Source of the DNA: CAZOWM01 sp964583615
GTDB lineage: Bacteria > Spirochaetota > B62-G9 > DRHN01
Length of the DNA stretch: 36,170 bases
NCBI GenBank assembly: GCA_964583615.1
Contig: CAZOWM010000037.1
Location: 1 to 36,170 of the forward strand
Reading direction: 5' to 3'
This document shows, piece after piece, positions 15,339 to 23,665 of the stretch. The translations under genes were made by a program, and so were the position numbers. The first letter of the stretch is position 1. The number at the start of each line of letters is the position of its first letter. The notes under the pieces were generated by a model, which had not been told where the DNA came from, searched no databases, and worked only from the letters and a program-made list of their open reading frames with translations.

Positions 15339-16394
15339 TTACCGTATTCCTTTTTCGGCGAGAGGACCAACAACATCAATATTTCCCTTGTGAACGAACC
15401 CGCCGCCTGTATCGATGTAGAAACCTGTGAACCCATATTTTTTCGCCATCACAAGCTGAACGACAGCAAAATATCCCTGCATGAACGGCTGTCCTTCCGA
15501 GACGAGATCCACATATCCGTTGCGTATCCCGCTTGCTGTGGCAGGAGAAAGGCTGAATCCGGCACCGTATATCTCATCAGGGCCGACACCTGCTGCCGTA
15601 AAATAATTTTCCAGCTGTGCTGTGAGCCCGCCATGATCTGTGACGACCAGATCACAATCCGGATTGCTCGCAAGATACCCTGTGAGAATCGGGGTTCCGA
15701 GCGCTGTATCTTTATCAACTTCCGAAGAAATATCAAGATAATCAACCTTTACGCCTGCATCTTCCAAACCTTCAATGATGCCTACAGTGCGCATTCCACG
15801 AACCGCTTTCCCCTTCAGCCCCCAGACCAATGCCTTGTCTCCCCGGCCAAGGCCGAACCTTCTCACTGCCTCCTCGCCAAGCATTCTGCCTTGTGCATAA
15901 TTCTCGGTACCCGCATACCCGAAGCCGTATGACTGGTACTTCTTCATCATTTCCGGAAGCTCAGTGTCCATACAGGTGACAATGATGCCTTTCTCAACCG
16001 CTTCATCGACGAACGGCTCATATGTACCGTCTCCTGGATGTCCCATGATTGCGATCCCATCAGGATTTACTGCGAGTGCCTTCTTGAAATTTTCCACCAT
16101 CTTTTCGGCACTCCAATCCGAATACACGAACTCGACCTTGCAGCCCAGGTCATTCGCGGCGGCTTTCGCCCCATTGTAGATCACTGTTCCGTATGAACAA
16201 CCGATCGGCCCCCCGGTGTCGACCCATATCCTCAACCCGGTTCCACTTCTGCCATCTCCTGGGAGACCCGAGACCGCCGTTTTTTCCGCTCCCTCTTGCG
16301 CCTTTTCACCTTCCGCAAAACACATTACAGAAAGTGAAAAACAGAGCACGAAAACCAAAATGAAATACAACACAGACGCGTTTTTTTCCCTCAT
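15339..16394 (-). CDS. Periplasmic sugar-binding protein of the RbsB type
   Basis: A 351-residue protein with an N-terminal signal peptide (hydrophobic residues 7-24, ending VMCFAEG) and a mature Peripla_BP_4-like fold. TGGPIGCSYGTVIYNGAKAA opens the first domain; DGIAIMGHPGDGTYEPFVDE and later GNIDVVGP fit LacI/RbsB-family binding proteins. Cleavage after CFA by signal peptidase I is likely; a lipoprotein cut before Cys is possible because the spirochaete lipobox is loose. Start ATG follows AGGAGG at ideal spacing. It is the first gene of the operon with the ATPase, permease and GH4 enzyme. Its promoter region contains the ROK operator candidate. The ligand is probably a galactoside or another simple glycoside, inferred only from the GH4 neighbour. 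Confidence 0.85.
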   Translation of the reverse strand: MREKNASVLYFILVFVLCFSLSVMCFAEGEKAQEGAEKTAVSGLPGDGRSGTGLRIWVDTGGPIGCSYGTVIYNGAKAAANDLGCKVEFVYSDWSAEKMVENFKKALAVNPDGIAIMGHPGDGTYEPFVDEAVEKGIIVTCMDTELPEMMKKYQSYGFGYAGTENYAQGRMLGEEAVRRFGLGRGDKALVWGLKGKAVRGMRTVGIIEGLEDAGVKVDYLDISSEVDKDTALGTPILTGYLASNPDCDLVVTDHGGLTAQLENYFTAAGVGPDEIYGAGFSLSPATASGIRNGYVDLVSEGQPFMQGYFAVVQLVMAKKYGFTGFYIDTGGGFVHKGNIDVVGPLAEKGIR

Positions 16395-16449
16395 TTTTTT
16401 CCTCCTAAAATGATTGTTTTTTATGATAATACCAAAGAGTGATAAAATC

Positions 16450-16483
16450 TTGACATTATAGTTAATTAAGTTAACTTACTATA
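16450..16483. promoter_or_regulatory. Divergent promoter region with palindromic ROK operator candidate
   Basis: TAAGTTAACTTA at 16467-16478 is a perfect 12-base palindrome. On the plus strand TTGACA lies at 16450-16455, seventeen to twenty bases before weak -10 candidates. On the minus strand TATAAT (complement of 16455-16460) serves the binding-protein gene, with the palindrome in its spacer. A protein bound there would cover both promoters. The repressor is probably the ROK protein encoded next to it. AT-rich palindromes of this kind are typical of XylR/NagC-type operators. Confidence 0.6.
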
Positions 16484-16564
16484 TATCACTGTATGGACTT
16501 TTTGTCAACCCGGGAATATAATTTTTCCTGTAATCTTTAAAAATATTTGTTTCGGAAACACGCT

Positions 16565-17782
16565 ATGAAACAATTACTAAAACAATCACAGATAAATGTG
16601 AAAGAAAATAACTTACGGCTTCTATTGAATACGATCATTAAAAGAGAGCCGATCTCCCGCGCGGACCTTATGCGCAGCACAAAAATTTCCAAACCCACGG
16701 TATCTCACCTTATCACGGAACTCCTGCAGAGAAATATTATCTATGAAATCGGAATTGGAGAATCCAAAGGAGGCAGGAGGCCAATTCTGCTCACGTTTAA
16801 CAGCACAAAAAAATATTTTCTCACTATTGACATCGGGAGAGAGGATTATCGAATCGCCGTTTCCGACCTCAAAGGAGTAATAAAAAAAAGTATTAACGGT
16901 GTTTTTAAAAAATCGCAGAAAGTGCACACCCGCCTGAATATGATTAAATCGAAAGTTTTTTCTCTCTTTGAAGATCTTACCATAGACGCAGAGGACATAT
17001 TAAAAGCAATATGTTCCTGCCCCGGAACGTATGTAGGGAACGGAAAGGAATTTCAATGGTTTCCTCGGACCGATGAAATCGGGTATTATGACATACACGA
17101 CTTTTTCTTGAAGGAGCTCTCAATCGAAACCGAAATAAAGCATGCGACAAAACTCGCTCTTTTCGGCGAGAAAGTCGCCGGTATCGCAAAAAACTGCAAC
17201 AATGTTATCTATATTGATTTCGGATACGGCCTGGGATGTTCCCTGCTCATAAACGGGGAAATATACTTTGGCCCTTACAATTCTTCCGGTGAAATCGGTT
17301 ATTTTTATACGAATATCGATGAGTTCAAACAGTACAAGATCAAACGCTATGAACACGGTCCTCTGTGTAACAAAATCTCCGGAAGGGCAATTCAGGGAAA
17401 AGGGGTTACGGCTGTACAAAAAGAAAAAAAAGGGATATTACCAGAGCTCGTTGACGGAGACACAAACCAGATCACAGGGGAAACGATTTTCCGGGCTGCG
17501 AAACTGAACGATCGAATCTCAAAGGATATCCTGAAAGTCGCTTTCGAACACTTCAATATGGCGTTGTGCAACATGATTAACATTATTACCCCGGAGCTTG
17601 TCATACTGGGAGGCGGGTTTTCACACTCCGGTGAGCTTTTGCTGAGTTACATTTTTGATGAAATCAAGGACAAAGTGCTATTCATGCCGAAAATCGAGCT
17701 CTCATCATTAAAAGACGAAGCCAGTATAATCGGGGGGATCCATTATTTAATTCAAAATACGGATTATTTAAAGGTTCTCTAA
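16565..17782 (+). CDS. ROK-family transcriptional regulator
   Basis: A 405-residue repressor-like protein. An N-terminal winged helix-turn-helix (PISRADLMRSTKISKPTVSH, about residues 29-48, then GGRRP) is followed by a ROK sugar-kinase-like domain with DIGREDYRIAVSD and YIDFGYGLGCSLLINGEIY. The usual ROK zinc site (GHxx and the CxCGxxGC cluster) is absent: the region reads GEIGYFYTNIDEFKQYKIK. The catalytic DxGxG region also looks altered, so it should be a regulator and not a kinase. ATG 16565 is taken as the start; an upstream in-frame TTG at 16547 is possible and neither has a strong ribosome binding site. Divergent from the sugar ABC/GH4 operon, which it probably represses until the sugar binds. 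Confidence 0.85.
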   Translation: MKQLLKQSQINVKENNLRLLLNTIIKREPISRADLMRSTKISKPTVSHLITELLQRNIIYEIGIGESKGGRRPILLTFNSTKKYFLTIDIGREDYRIAVSDLKGVIKKSINGVFKKSQKVHTRLNMIKSKVFSLFEDLTIDAEDILKAICSCPGTYVGNGKEFQWFPRTDEIGYYDIHDFFLKELSIETEIKHATKLALFGEKVAGIAKNCNNVIYIDFGYGLGCSLLINGEIYFGPYNSSGEIGYFYTNIDEFKQYKIKRYEHGPLCNKISGRAIQGKGVTAVQKEKKGILPELVDGDTNQITGETIFRAAKLNDRISKDILKVAFEHFNMALCNMINIITPELVILGGGFSHSGELLLSYIFDEIKDKVLFMPKIELSSLKDEASIIGGIHYLIQNTDYLKVL

Positions 17783-17998
17783 CATATTCCATTTCAGGTA
17801 ACGGTGAAGTGCATCGTAAAAGAACCCGTCCTGTTCGTCCCAGAGGTTGTGACCCCTTCCCCCGCAGTTCTTCATGGCGTATGCGATTCTCATGAAGTGC
17901 TCAAAAAACTTAGTTGCGAGGTTCTGGTACACCGCAGTTTTTTTTGCCAGCGCGAGAGCGATTTTCATCATTCTGAGGCTGTAAAACCCCATCCCCGC
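17768..17998 (-). pseudogene. Fragment of a GH63-like glucosidase gene
   Basis: Minus-strand codons read FYSLRMMKIALALAKKTAVY, then LATKFFEHFMRIAYAMKN and LWDEQDGFFYDALH. This motif set (a helix, then Ala-Thr-Lys-Phe-Phe-Glu-His-Phe, then Leu-Trp-Asp-Glu-x-Asp-Gly-Phe-Tyr-Asp) belongs to large glucosidases of the GH63/mannosylglycerate-hydrolase-like group, usually of 800 or more residues. Only about 65 matching codons remain. A TGA lies in frame just upstream, and the frame runs into unrelated codons before TAA, overlapping the end of the ROK gene. It is a relic of a larger gene, deleted on both sides. Confidence 0.6.
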
Positions 17999-18058
17999 TC
18001 ATTAGCTCCATATACTCAAAGGCATGGGTGTCCGCATCAGTCAGGGGTCAGAAATACG

Positions 18059-18178
18059 ATGACAGGGGAACTGTACCTTGCAGACATCATCGTCACGCCG
18101 GAGCTCTACACCGGACTCGTGTTCATGCATTCGATCGGCTACATCTTCTGGCAAAACGACATCGTCCGAATTTGGTAA
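18059..18178 (+). pseudogene. Short unrecognised coding fragment
   Basis: A 39-codon frame from ATG 18059 reads MTGELYLADIIVTPELYTGL and ends HSIGYIFWQNDIVRIW before TAA. It looks protein-like (alternating hydrophobics, an aromatic-rich end) and reads as a gene end. There is no ribosome binding site and no recognised family. It lies directly after the GH63-like relic, in a 1-kb stretch of mixed fragments. Confidence 0.25.
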
Positions 18179-18198
18179 TCGATAAATGTAAATTTGCT

Positions 18199-18369
18199 AT
18201 GATTTCGATTCTTCCTGACATAGTTTTAGAGCGATGGCCTAATAATACCTTAACCGATAAAAATGCACGAACATATCAACTCAGACTGGCAATTCCGCTG
18301 CGCTCCATTGCTGCAAATCGGCTTGGGCTTTGGACAGAACAGAAGCGGGTTGTTGAATTTGGTTCTTGA
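18199..18369 (+). pseudogene. Short unrecognised coding fragment
   Basis: From ATG 18199 there are 56 codons: MISILPDIVLERWPNNTLTD, then NARTYQLRLAIPLRSIAANR and a non-conserved looking tail before TGA. The first 40 residues look like a real protein start (strand, Glu-Arg-Trp-Pro, then an Arg-rich helix). No ribosome binding site is visible and no family is recognised. It may be the head of a lost gene, cut at about 18330. Confidence 0.3.
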
Positions 18370-18490
18370 CATATAAATCATTGTAATTACATTGCGTACA
18401 CACTTCGAACAAACCGGGATTATGGATTTTGGCGTAATAGAGATGGGAAAAAACCAGACCATGTTTGATTATACTACCTGACGAAATGAA

Positions 18491-18594
18491 CGGTAATTAT
18501 TGCCTCAATGAACTCGGCCTGCAGGGATTATCACACGCGCGTTAGCAGCCGCTCGGAAAGTCCAGGCGCCGTGAATCATTGGCAATAATCGTCG
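18491..18594. repeat. Long imperfect inverted repeat able to fold as one hairpin
   Basis: The left arm (18491-18511, with ATTATTGCC) and right arm (18576-18594, with GGCAATAAT) match in inverted order over about 19-20 bases with a few mismatches. Within the 64-base interior, GCCTG and CAGGC form a further inner pairing. The whole could fold as a roughly 104-nt extended hairpin. It lies between gene fragments and the carB region. Possible readings are a structured RNA, a small repeat element, or the relic of a mobile-element end. It lacks the GTTRRRY core sites expected of an integron attC. Confidence 0.45.
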
Positions 18595-18641
18595 GCCAAA
18601 AATTCCTGTGAAGCTTTTTTTGTGGACAGCAGCGATTTCTC

Positions 18642-18669
18642 TTGATAAAAAATCTTTCTCAAGTATTAT
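18642..18669 (+). promoter_or_regulatory. Candidate promoter upstream of carB
   Basis: TTGATA at 18642-18647 and TATTAT at 18664-18669 are separated by 16 bases, a fair match to a housekeeping promoter on the carB strand. It lies about 140 bases before the carB start, with a 26-codon frame in between. No PyrR-type or arginine operator is recognised. Confidence 0.35.
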
Positions 18670-18686
18670 CAGGGAGAACAGGTGAG

Positions 18687-18767
18687 ATGGTAATGAGGGA
18701 AAGGGTATTTATCCTCATCGAGGGTGAATACGTATGCGTGTTGTATGGACAGTTCTCTAAACCGTGA
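18687..18767 (+). CDS. Possible 26-codon leader peptide before carB
   Basis: ATG 18687 follows AGGGAG nine bases upstream and opens a short frame, MVMRERVFILIEGEYVCVLY then GQFSKP, ending TGA 18765-18767, which is 44 bases before carB. It might be a translated leader or the start of a lost gene. It has no run of regulatory amino-acid codons that would support attenuation. Weak call. Confidence 0.2.
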   Translation: MVMRERVFILIEGEYVCVLYGQFSKP

Positions 18768-18811
18768 ACTCTACCTTCTTCTAATGTTTAAAAAACTCAT
18801 CAGGGAACAGC

Positions 18812-21800
18812 ATGGCAAAACGAGAAGACATCCACAAAGTCCTTATCATCGGCTCAGGCCCTATTGTTATCGGACAAGCCTGTGAGTTTGATTATTCCGG
18901 AACACAGGCGTGTAAAGCGCTCAGGTCGATGGGATATGAAATCGTCCTGGTCAATTCCAATCCGGCTACCATCATGACCGATCCCGGGATGGCTGATTAT
19001 ACCTATATTGAACCACTGAATGCACCCGTATTAACCGAGATCATCGCAAAAGAAAGGCCCGACGCCCTGCTTCCCAACCTTGGGGGACAAACCGGGCTTA
19101 ACCTGTCTTCAGAATTGCACCGGTCCGGCGTGCTTGATCGCTATGGCGTACAGGTGATCGGGGTGAATGTTGATGCCATTGAACGCGGCGAGGACCGCAC
19201 GGCCTTTAAATCCACGATGACCCGGCTGGGTATTGCCATCCCCCGCAGTGAAGCCGTCAACAACCTGGAGGATGCAGAAAAGATCGCCACTGAACTGGGA
19301 TACCCGGTTGTCATTCGTCCCGCCTATACAATGGGAGGTACGGGGGGCGGATTGGTTTATAATGTGGAAGAACTCCGTACCATTGCCGCACGCGGACTGT
19401 CGGCAAGCATGGTGCATCAGGTCCTGATTGAAGAATCGGTGCTGGGCTGGGAAGAGCTGGAGCTCGAAGTCGTTCGTGATTCCAAAAACCAGAAAATAAC
19501 GGTCTGTTTTATTGAAAATGTCGATGCAATGGGAGTGCATACGGGCGATTCCTTTTGTACCGCCCCTATGCTGACGATTTCTTCTCAATTGCAGGGCACG
19601 CTTCAGCGGTATTCCTATGCCATTGTTGACGCTATCGAAGTGATCGGAGGTACCAATATTCAGTTCGCCCATGATCCAAAAACAGGGCGGGTTGTGGTGA
19701 TCGAGATCAACCCTCGCACATCACGCTCATCAGCGCTTGCCTCGAAAGCCACCGGTTTTCCCATTGCTTTTGTTTCAGCCCTCCTTGCCGGCGGGCTGAC
19801 CCTTGACGAAATCCCCTACTGGCGGGATGGCAGCCTGGAGAAATACACTCCTTCGGGCGATTACATTGTCGTGAAATTTGCCAGGTGGGCATTTGAAAAA
19901 TTCCGTGGGATTGAGGATAGGCTGGGAACCCAGATGCGGGCCGTAGGGGAAGTGATGAGCATCGGCAAAAATTACAAGGAAGCCTTTCAAAAAGCCATCC
20001 GCTCACTGGAGATCAATCGCTACGGCCTGGGATTTGCCAAGGACTTCAATGCCCGGTCTAAAAAAGAATTGCTCGCCATGCTGAGCGTTCCCACCAGTGA
20101 ACGCCAGTTCATCATGTATGAGGCGCTTCGCAAGGGGGCACCAATTGAGGAATTGCATGAAAAAACGCATATCAAGCCGTGGTTTATCAACCAGATGAAA
20201 GAGCTTGTCGGCCTGGAAGAGGATCTTCTTAAACACAAGGGAAAAATGCTGCCCAATGAGCTGATAATCAAAGCCAAGAAAGACGGCTTTGCAGACAAAT
20301 ATCTTGCCGGGCTTCTGCACATGCCCGAGGAACACATCCGCACCCAACGCCTGTCACTGGGCCTTTCCGAAGCATGGGAACCGGTCCCGGTGAGCGGCGT
20401 GGAAAACGCCGCCTATTATTTTTCAACCTATAATGCACCGGATAAGGTGACCGTAAGCATGCGAAAAAAAATCATGGTGCTGGGCGGCGGCCCCAACCGG
20501 ATCGGCCAGGGAATTGAGTTTGATTACTGCTGCGTGCATGCCGCGTTCAGCCTCCGTGAAGCCGGATACGAGTCTATAATGGTGAATTGCAACCCCGAAA
20601 CAGTTTCCACGGATTATGATACATCTGACAAACTCTACTTCGAGCCTCTTACGGTGGAGGATGTGCTGAGCATTTATAAAAAAGAGCATCCCGAAGGGGT
20701 GATCGTTCAGTTTGGCGGCCAAACACCCCTGAATATAGCCGCCGAGCTGGAAAGGGCCGGCGTTACCATTCTCGGTACGTCGCCTGAAACAATCGACCTG
20801 GCGGAAGACCGGGACCGCTTTAGAAAAGTAATGCAAACGCTGGGCATCCCCCAACCGGAATCGGGTATGGCCAGCACCCTAGAGGAAGCCCTCGAGATTG
20901 CCGATCGGATAGAGTATCCTTTAATGGTTCGCCCCTCCTATGTGCTCGGCGGGAGGGCCATGGAAATCGTTCTCGACCGGGGCATGCTGGAACACTATAT
21001 TGCCGTTGCTGTTGATGTTTCACCCGAAAGGCCCATTCTCATCGATAAATTCCTGGAAAATGCCCTTGAATGTGAGGCGGACGCAATTTCCGACGGTACA
21101 ACCGCCTTTGTCCCTGCCATTATGGAGCACATTGAATATGCCGGCGTTCATTCGGGTGACTCGGCCTGCGTGATACCCCCTGTGGACATCCCGGAAAAGC
21201 ACAGGGAGACCATTTATGACTATACAAAGAAGATCGCCCGTGAACTGAAAGTTGTCGGACTGATGAATATTCAGTATGCCATTCATGAGGATACCGTGTA
21301 TATCCTCGAAGCTAATCCCCGTGCTTCACGTACCGTACCCCTGGTTTCAAAAGTATGCAACATTCCTATGGCAAAGATCGCTACTCAGATCATGCTCGGT
21401 AAAGGTCTTTCTGATTTTCGCCTGCATAATAAAACATTCAAACATTTTGGTGTAAAAGAAGCCGTACTTCCTTTTAACATGTTCCCTGAAGTGGACCCTG
21501 TGCTGGGCCCTGAAATGCGGTCCACAGGCGAGGTCCTGGGGCTGGCGGAATCGTACGGCCTTGCTTTCTTTAAATCGCAGGAAGCGACAAAAACGCCCCT
21601 GCCGCTGGAAGGCACCGTGCTGATCACCATCGCCGACAGGGATAAACCGCGCATTGTGGAAGCCGCCAGAAGGCTGGAAGAGCTAGGTTTTCAAATTCGT
21701 GCTACAAAAGGAACGCATCGGTTTCTGGCAGGTAACGGCATCCAATCTTCACAAATCAAAAAAATAAACGAGGGGCGCCCCAACATCATTGACGCCGTTA

Positions 21801-22012
21801 AAAACGGTGAAATACAGCTTGTGATCAATACACCAAAAGGAAAATTCAGTGAGGTGGACGATTCCTATATCAGGAAAGAATCCATTAAACACGGCATTCC
21901 GTATATCACCACTACTTCGGCCGCAAGAGCAGCTGCACGTGGTATCGAAGCCAGAAGAAACGGGAAAGCACCCATCATGTCGCTTCAGGATTATCATAAG
22001 GGTATTGTTTGA
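18812..22012 (+). CDS. carB: Carbamoyl-phosphate synthase large subunit
   Basis: A complete 1066-residue protein, the usual length. It makes carbamoyl phosphate from bicarbonate, ammonia and two ATP for arginine and pyrimidine synthesis. Two homologous ATP-grasp halves are seen. The first starts IIGSGPIVIGQACEFDYSGT (about residues 13-32), with MGGTGGG and EINPRTSRSSALASKATG. The second starts VLGGGPNRIGQGIEFDYCCV (about 556-575), with LGGRAMEIV and LEANPRASRTVPLVSK. The last 130 residues form the methylglyoxal-synthase-like allosteric domain. The usual partner carA (glutaminase) is not in the window. On both sides lie gene fragments, so this gene may have arrived by recombination or an assembly join. 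Start ATG 18812 has only a weak upstream site (AGGGAAC). Confidence 0.96.
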   Translation: MAKREDIHKVLIIGSGPIVIGQACEFDYSGTQACKALRSMGYEIVLVNSNPATIMTDPGMADYTYIEPLNAPVLTEIIAKERPDALLPNLGGQTGLNLSSELHRSGVLDRYGVQVIGVNVDAIERGEDRTAFKSTMTRLGIAIPRSEAVNNLEDAEKIATELGYPVVIRPAYTMGGTGGGLVYNVEELRTIAARGLSASMVHQVLIEESVLGWEELELEVVRDSKNQKITVCFIENVDAMGVHTGDSFCTAPMLTISSQLQGTLQRYSYAIVDAIEVIGGTNIQFAHDPKTGRVVVIEINPRTSRSSALASKATGFPIAFVSALLAGGLTLDEIPYWRDGSLEKYTPSGDYIVVKFARWAFEKFRGIEDRLGTQMRAVGEVMSIGKNYKEAFQKAIRSLEINRYGLGFAKDFNARSKKELLAMLSVPTSERQFIMYEALRKGAPIEELHEKTHIKPWFINQMKELVGLEEDLLKHKGKMLPNELIIKAKKDGFADKYLAGLLHMPEEHIRTQRLSLGLSEAWEPVPVSGVENAAYYFSTYNAPDKVTVSMRKKIMVLGGGPNRIGQGIEFDYCCVHAAFSLREAGYESIMVNCNPETVSTDYDTSDKLYFEPLTVEDVLSIYKKEHPEGVIVQFGGQTPLNIAAELERAGVTILGTSPETIDLAEDRDRFRKVMQTLGIPQPESGMASTLEEALEIADRIEYPLMVRPSYVLGGRAMEIVLDRGMLEHYIAVAVDVSPERPILIDKFLENALECEADAISDGTTAFVPAIMEHIEYAGVHSGDSACVIPPVDIPEKHRETIYDYTKKIARELKVVGLMNIQYAIHEDTVYILEANPRASRTVPLVSKVCNIPMAKIATQIMLGKGLSDFRLHNKTFKHFGVKEAVLPFNMFPEVDPVLGPEMRSTGEVLGLAESYGLAFFKSQEATKTPLPLEGTVLITIADRDKPRIVEAARRLEELGFQIRATKGTHRFLAGNGIQSSQIKKINEGRPNIIDAVKNGEIQLVINTPKGKFSEVDDSYIRKESIKHGIPYITTTSAARAAARGIEARRNGKAPIMSLQDYHKGIV

Positions 22013-22060
22013 AAAGTGGATTTGCCTTGTTACTGTGAATGGTAAACGAAATAAGGGGCG

Positions 22061-22378
22061 ATGGCCGATCAGTTAACAACCGTAGGCACGCACCGCACCT
22101 TCAATAACGCCGCCCCCGCATCTCCTGAATGGGGACGATTCATGGCAACCCAGGCGCAAATCATCTTCTCTTATTCATTTGCTGCAGGCGGGCTCTGGAT
22201 CGGAGAGACCGGCTATAAGCCCGGTGAGTATACCAAATTCGAATGGAAACCGAAGGACGATGAGCCAGTGATCATGGAAAAGGCATACCTCGCGCACACG
22301 AAGGAAGAAGGAGTCGTATGGAGGAGCACTCTTGTGGAAAAAGGAACGGGCGCAAATACAATACTCGGGTCTTACTGA
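22061..22378 (+). CDS. Truncated hypothetical protein
   Basis: A 105-residue frame after AAGGGG. The middle reads like a genuine protein: PEWGRFMATQAQIIFSYSF, then GGLWIGETGYKPGEYTKFEW and EPVIMEKAYLAHTKEEG. The first 22 and last 20 residues look unrelated to it. The central part has beta-rich features but no motif that I recognise. Shortness, the odd ends, and its position just after carB among other remnants suggest an internal gene fragment and not an intact gene, though translation is possible. Confidence 0.35.
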   Translation: MADQLTTVGTHRTFNNAAPASPEWGRFMATQAQIIFSYSFAAGGLWIGETGYKPGEYTKFEWKPKDDEPVIMEKAYLAHTKEEGVVWRSTLVEKGTGANTILGSY

Positions 22379-22489
22379 AAGAAAGGATAATACCGAAAAT
22401 ATTGTTTAAGACTCCCCCAGGATTTTTCCCCCAGGGCCGCCCGCTCGTCGTTCATGGGCAGTTTAATAAACCCAAAAATGAAAAAGCCT

Positions 22490-23665
22490 TCATAGATTTC
22501 TTTCATTCCCTTCCCACTGCTTTCTGAGCACCAGAATCAACACGAATGCCGCAATCAGATAAAAGAATCCGGTAAACAAAAATGTGTGCCGGAGGCCTAT
22601 GGCATCCGCAACGATTCCGCTCACCCAGGGACCGGTGAACATTCCAACTGCATACACCGACTGATGAATCCCCATTGCAGTGGTTCTGAGGCTTCGGTCG
22701 ACCTTCTGAATGCTCATTCCGGCAAGTATTGGATACATTATTCCGAAGGCAAACCCCATGCACACCGTTCCGGCGAAGAGAAAGGAAAGGCTCGGGGCCC
22801 GGGAGATGCACAGAATTCCAAAAAAGAAAATAAACACACCGCTGAAAAGAAAGGAGAAAGGTTTGGCTCTTTTAAGAAAAAACGTGTTCAGCAAGTTCCC
22901 TGAAGTGATTGCCGCGATGTTGAGGCTTATGAGCATACTCTTCACAACGTCGGACGCCCCCAGCTCCTGTGCGAGAATCGGTAAAAACCCGAAGGTCACG
23001 GCCCAGTCTCCATAGTGCACAACAAAGCTGAGCATGGAAGGCAAAACCACGTCTTTTCTGAGGAAAAGCCCTGCAATCGACCGAATTGAGAGTCCGGCTC
23101 CGGGCTGTCTTTTTTCGCTCACAAGGCTCATCAGTATGATCGCAACAGCCCCTGTTACACCTGCGCAGTAATACGCAAGTGAGTTGCCTCCAATTCTGTT
23201 GAGAAAACCGTTCAGGCTCGTTGCAACCATCCTCCCGACGGATGATGAGAATGTGAGTAGCGAGCTTGCCAGTATCGCCTGATCCGGCTCGAAAAAAGTA
23301 CTGAAAACAACGAGAAGAGGAACCCATGTTGCCGCTGCAATACCGGTGAATGCTCTTCCCGCGGTAAGCATTCCCAAAGAGTTTCCCGCCCCCATCATGA
23401 CGGCACCGAATGCGGCCATAAAAAGCCCGGCCATGATAAGCGGTTTTCCCCTCCCTGTGCAGTCTACTGCAATTCCCATGGGAAGCCTGCTACATGCCAT
23501 CCAGAGGCCGTACATCGACAGGACGAACCCAACCTTTGAGAGTAAAACTGTTTTTGTTCTGATGTAGGTGGGAAGCGTGGGCACATACAGATAAAGGGCC
23601 ACCCAGAAAAGAAAAGTAACCACAATAAAGACAGTTTTTGATTTCATACGCTCGTCAAAAAACAT
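22490..23665 (-). CDS. Major facilitator superfamily transporter
   Basis: A 391-residue twelve-helix transporter. The loop 2-3 signature appears as SRLPMGIAVDCTGRGKPL (G-x-x-x-D-x-x-G-R) at about residues 65-85. Helix 4-5 residues GRAFTGIAAATWVPL fit the drug:H+ or sugar-efflux type, and GFAFGIMYPILAGMSIQ opens the second half's end. Start ATG 23663-23665 overlaps the TGA of the preceding MBL-fold frame, suggesting translational coupling; a second ATG six codons on is also possible. Substrate not readable. It is the last gene of a minus-strand group behind the MBL-fold and Nudix genes. It is a different MFS family member from that at 9612-10751. Confidence 0.85.
   Translation of the reverse strand: MFFDERMKSKTVFIVVTFLFWVALYLYVPTLPTYIRTKTVLLSKVGFVLSMYGLWMACSRLPMGIAVDCTGRGKPLIMAGLFMAAFGAVMMGAGNSLGMLTAGRAFTGIAAATWVPLLVVFSTFFEPDQAILASSLLTFSSSVGRMVATSLNGFLNRIGGNSLAYYCAGVTGAVAIILMSLVSEKRQPGAGLSIRSIAGLFLRKDVVLPSMLSFVVHYGDWAVTFGFLPILAQELGASDVVKSMLISLNIAAITSGNLLNTFFLKRAKPFSFLFSGVFIFFFGILCISRAPSLSFLFAGTVCMGFAFGIMYPILAGMSIQKVDRSLRTTAMGIHQSVYAVGMFTGPWVSGIVADAIGLRHTFLFTGFFYLIAAFVLILVLRKQWEGNERNL

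Noticed and set aside
18540..18580. Piece of RNase P RNA (ggaaagtcc segment)
   Set aside because: Only a short consensus-like word is present; the other conserved regions are absent.
18491..18594. Integron attC site
   Set aside because: No GTTRRRY/RYYYAAC core sites at the ends and no integrase gene.
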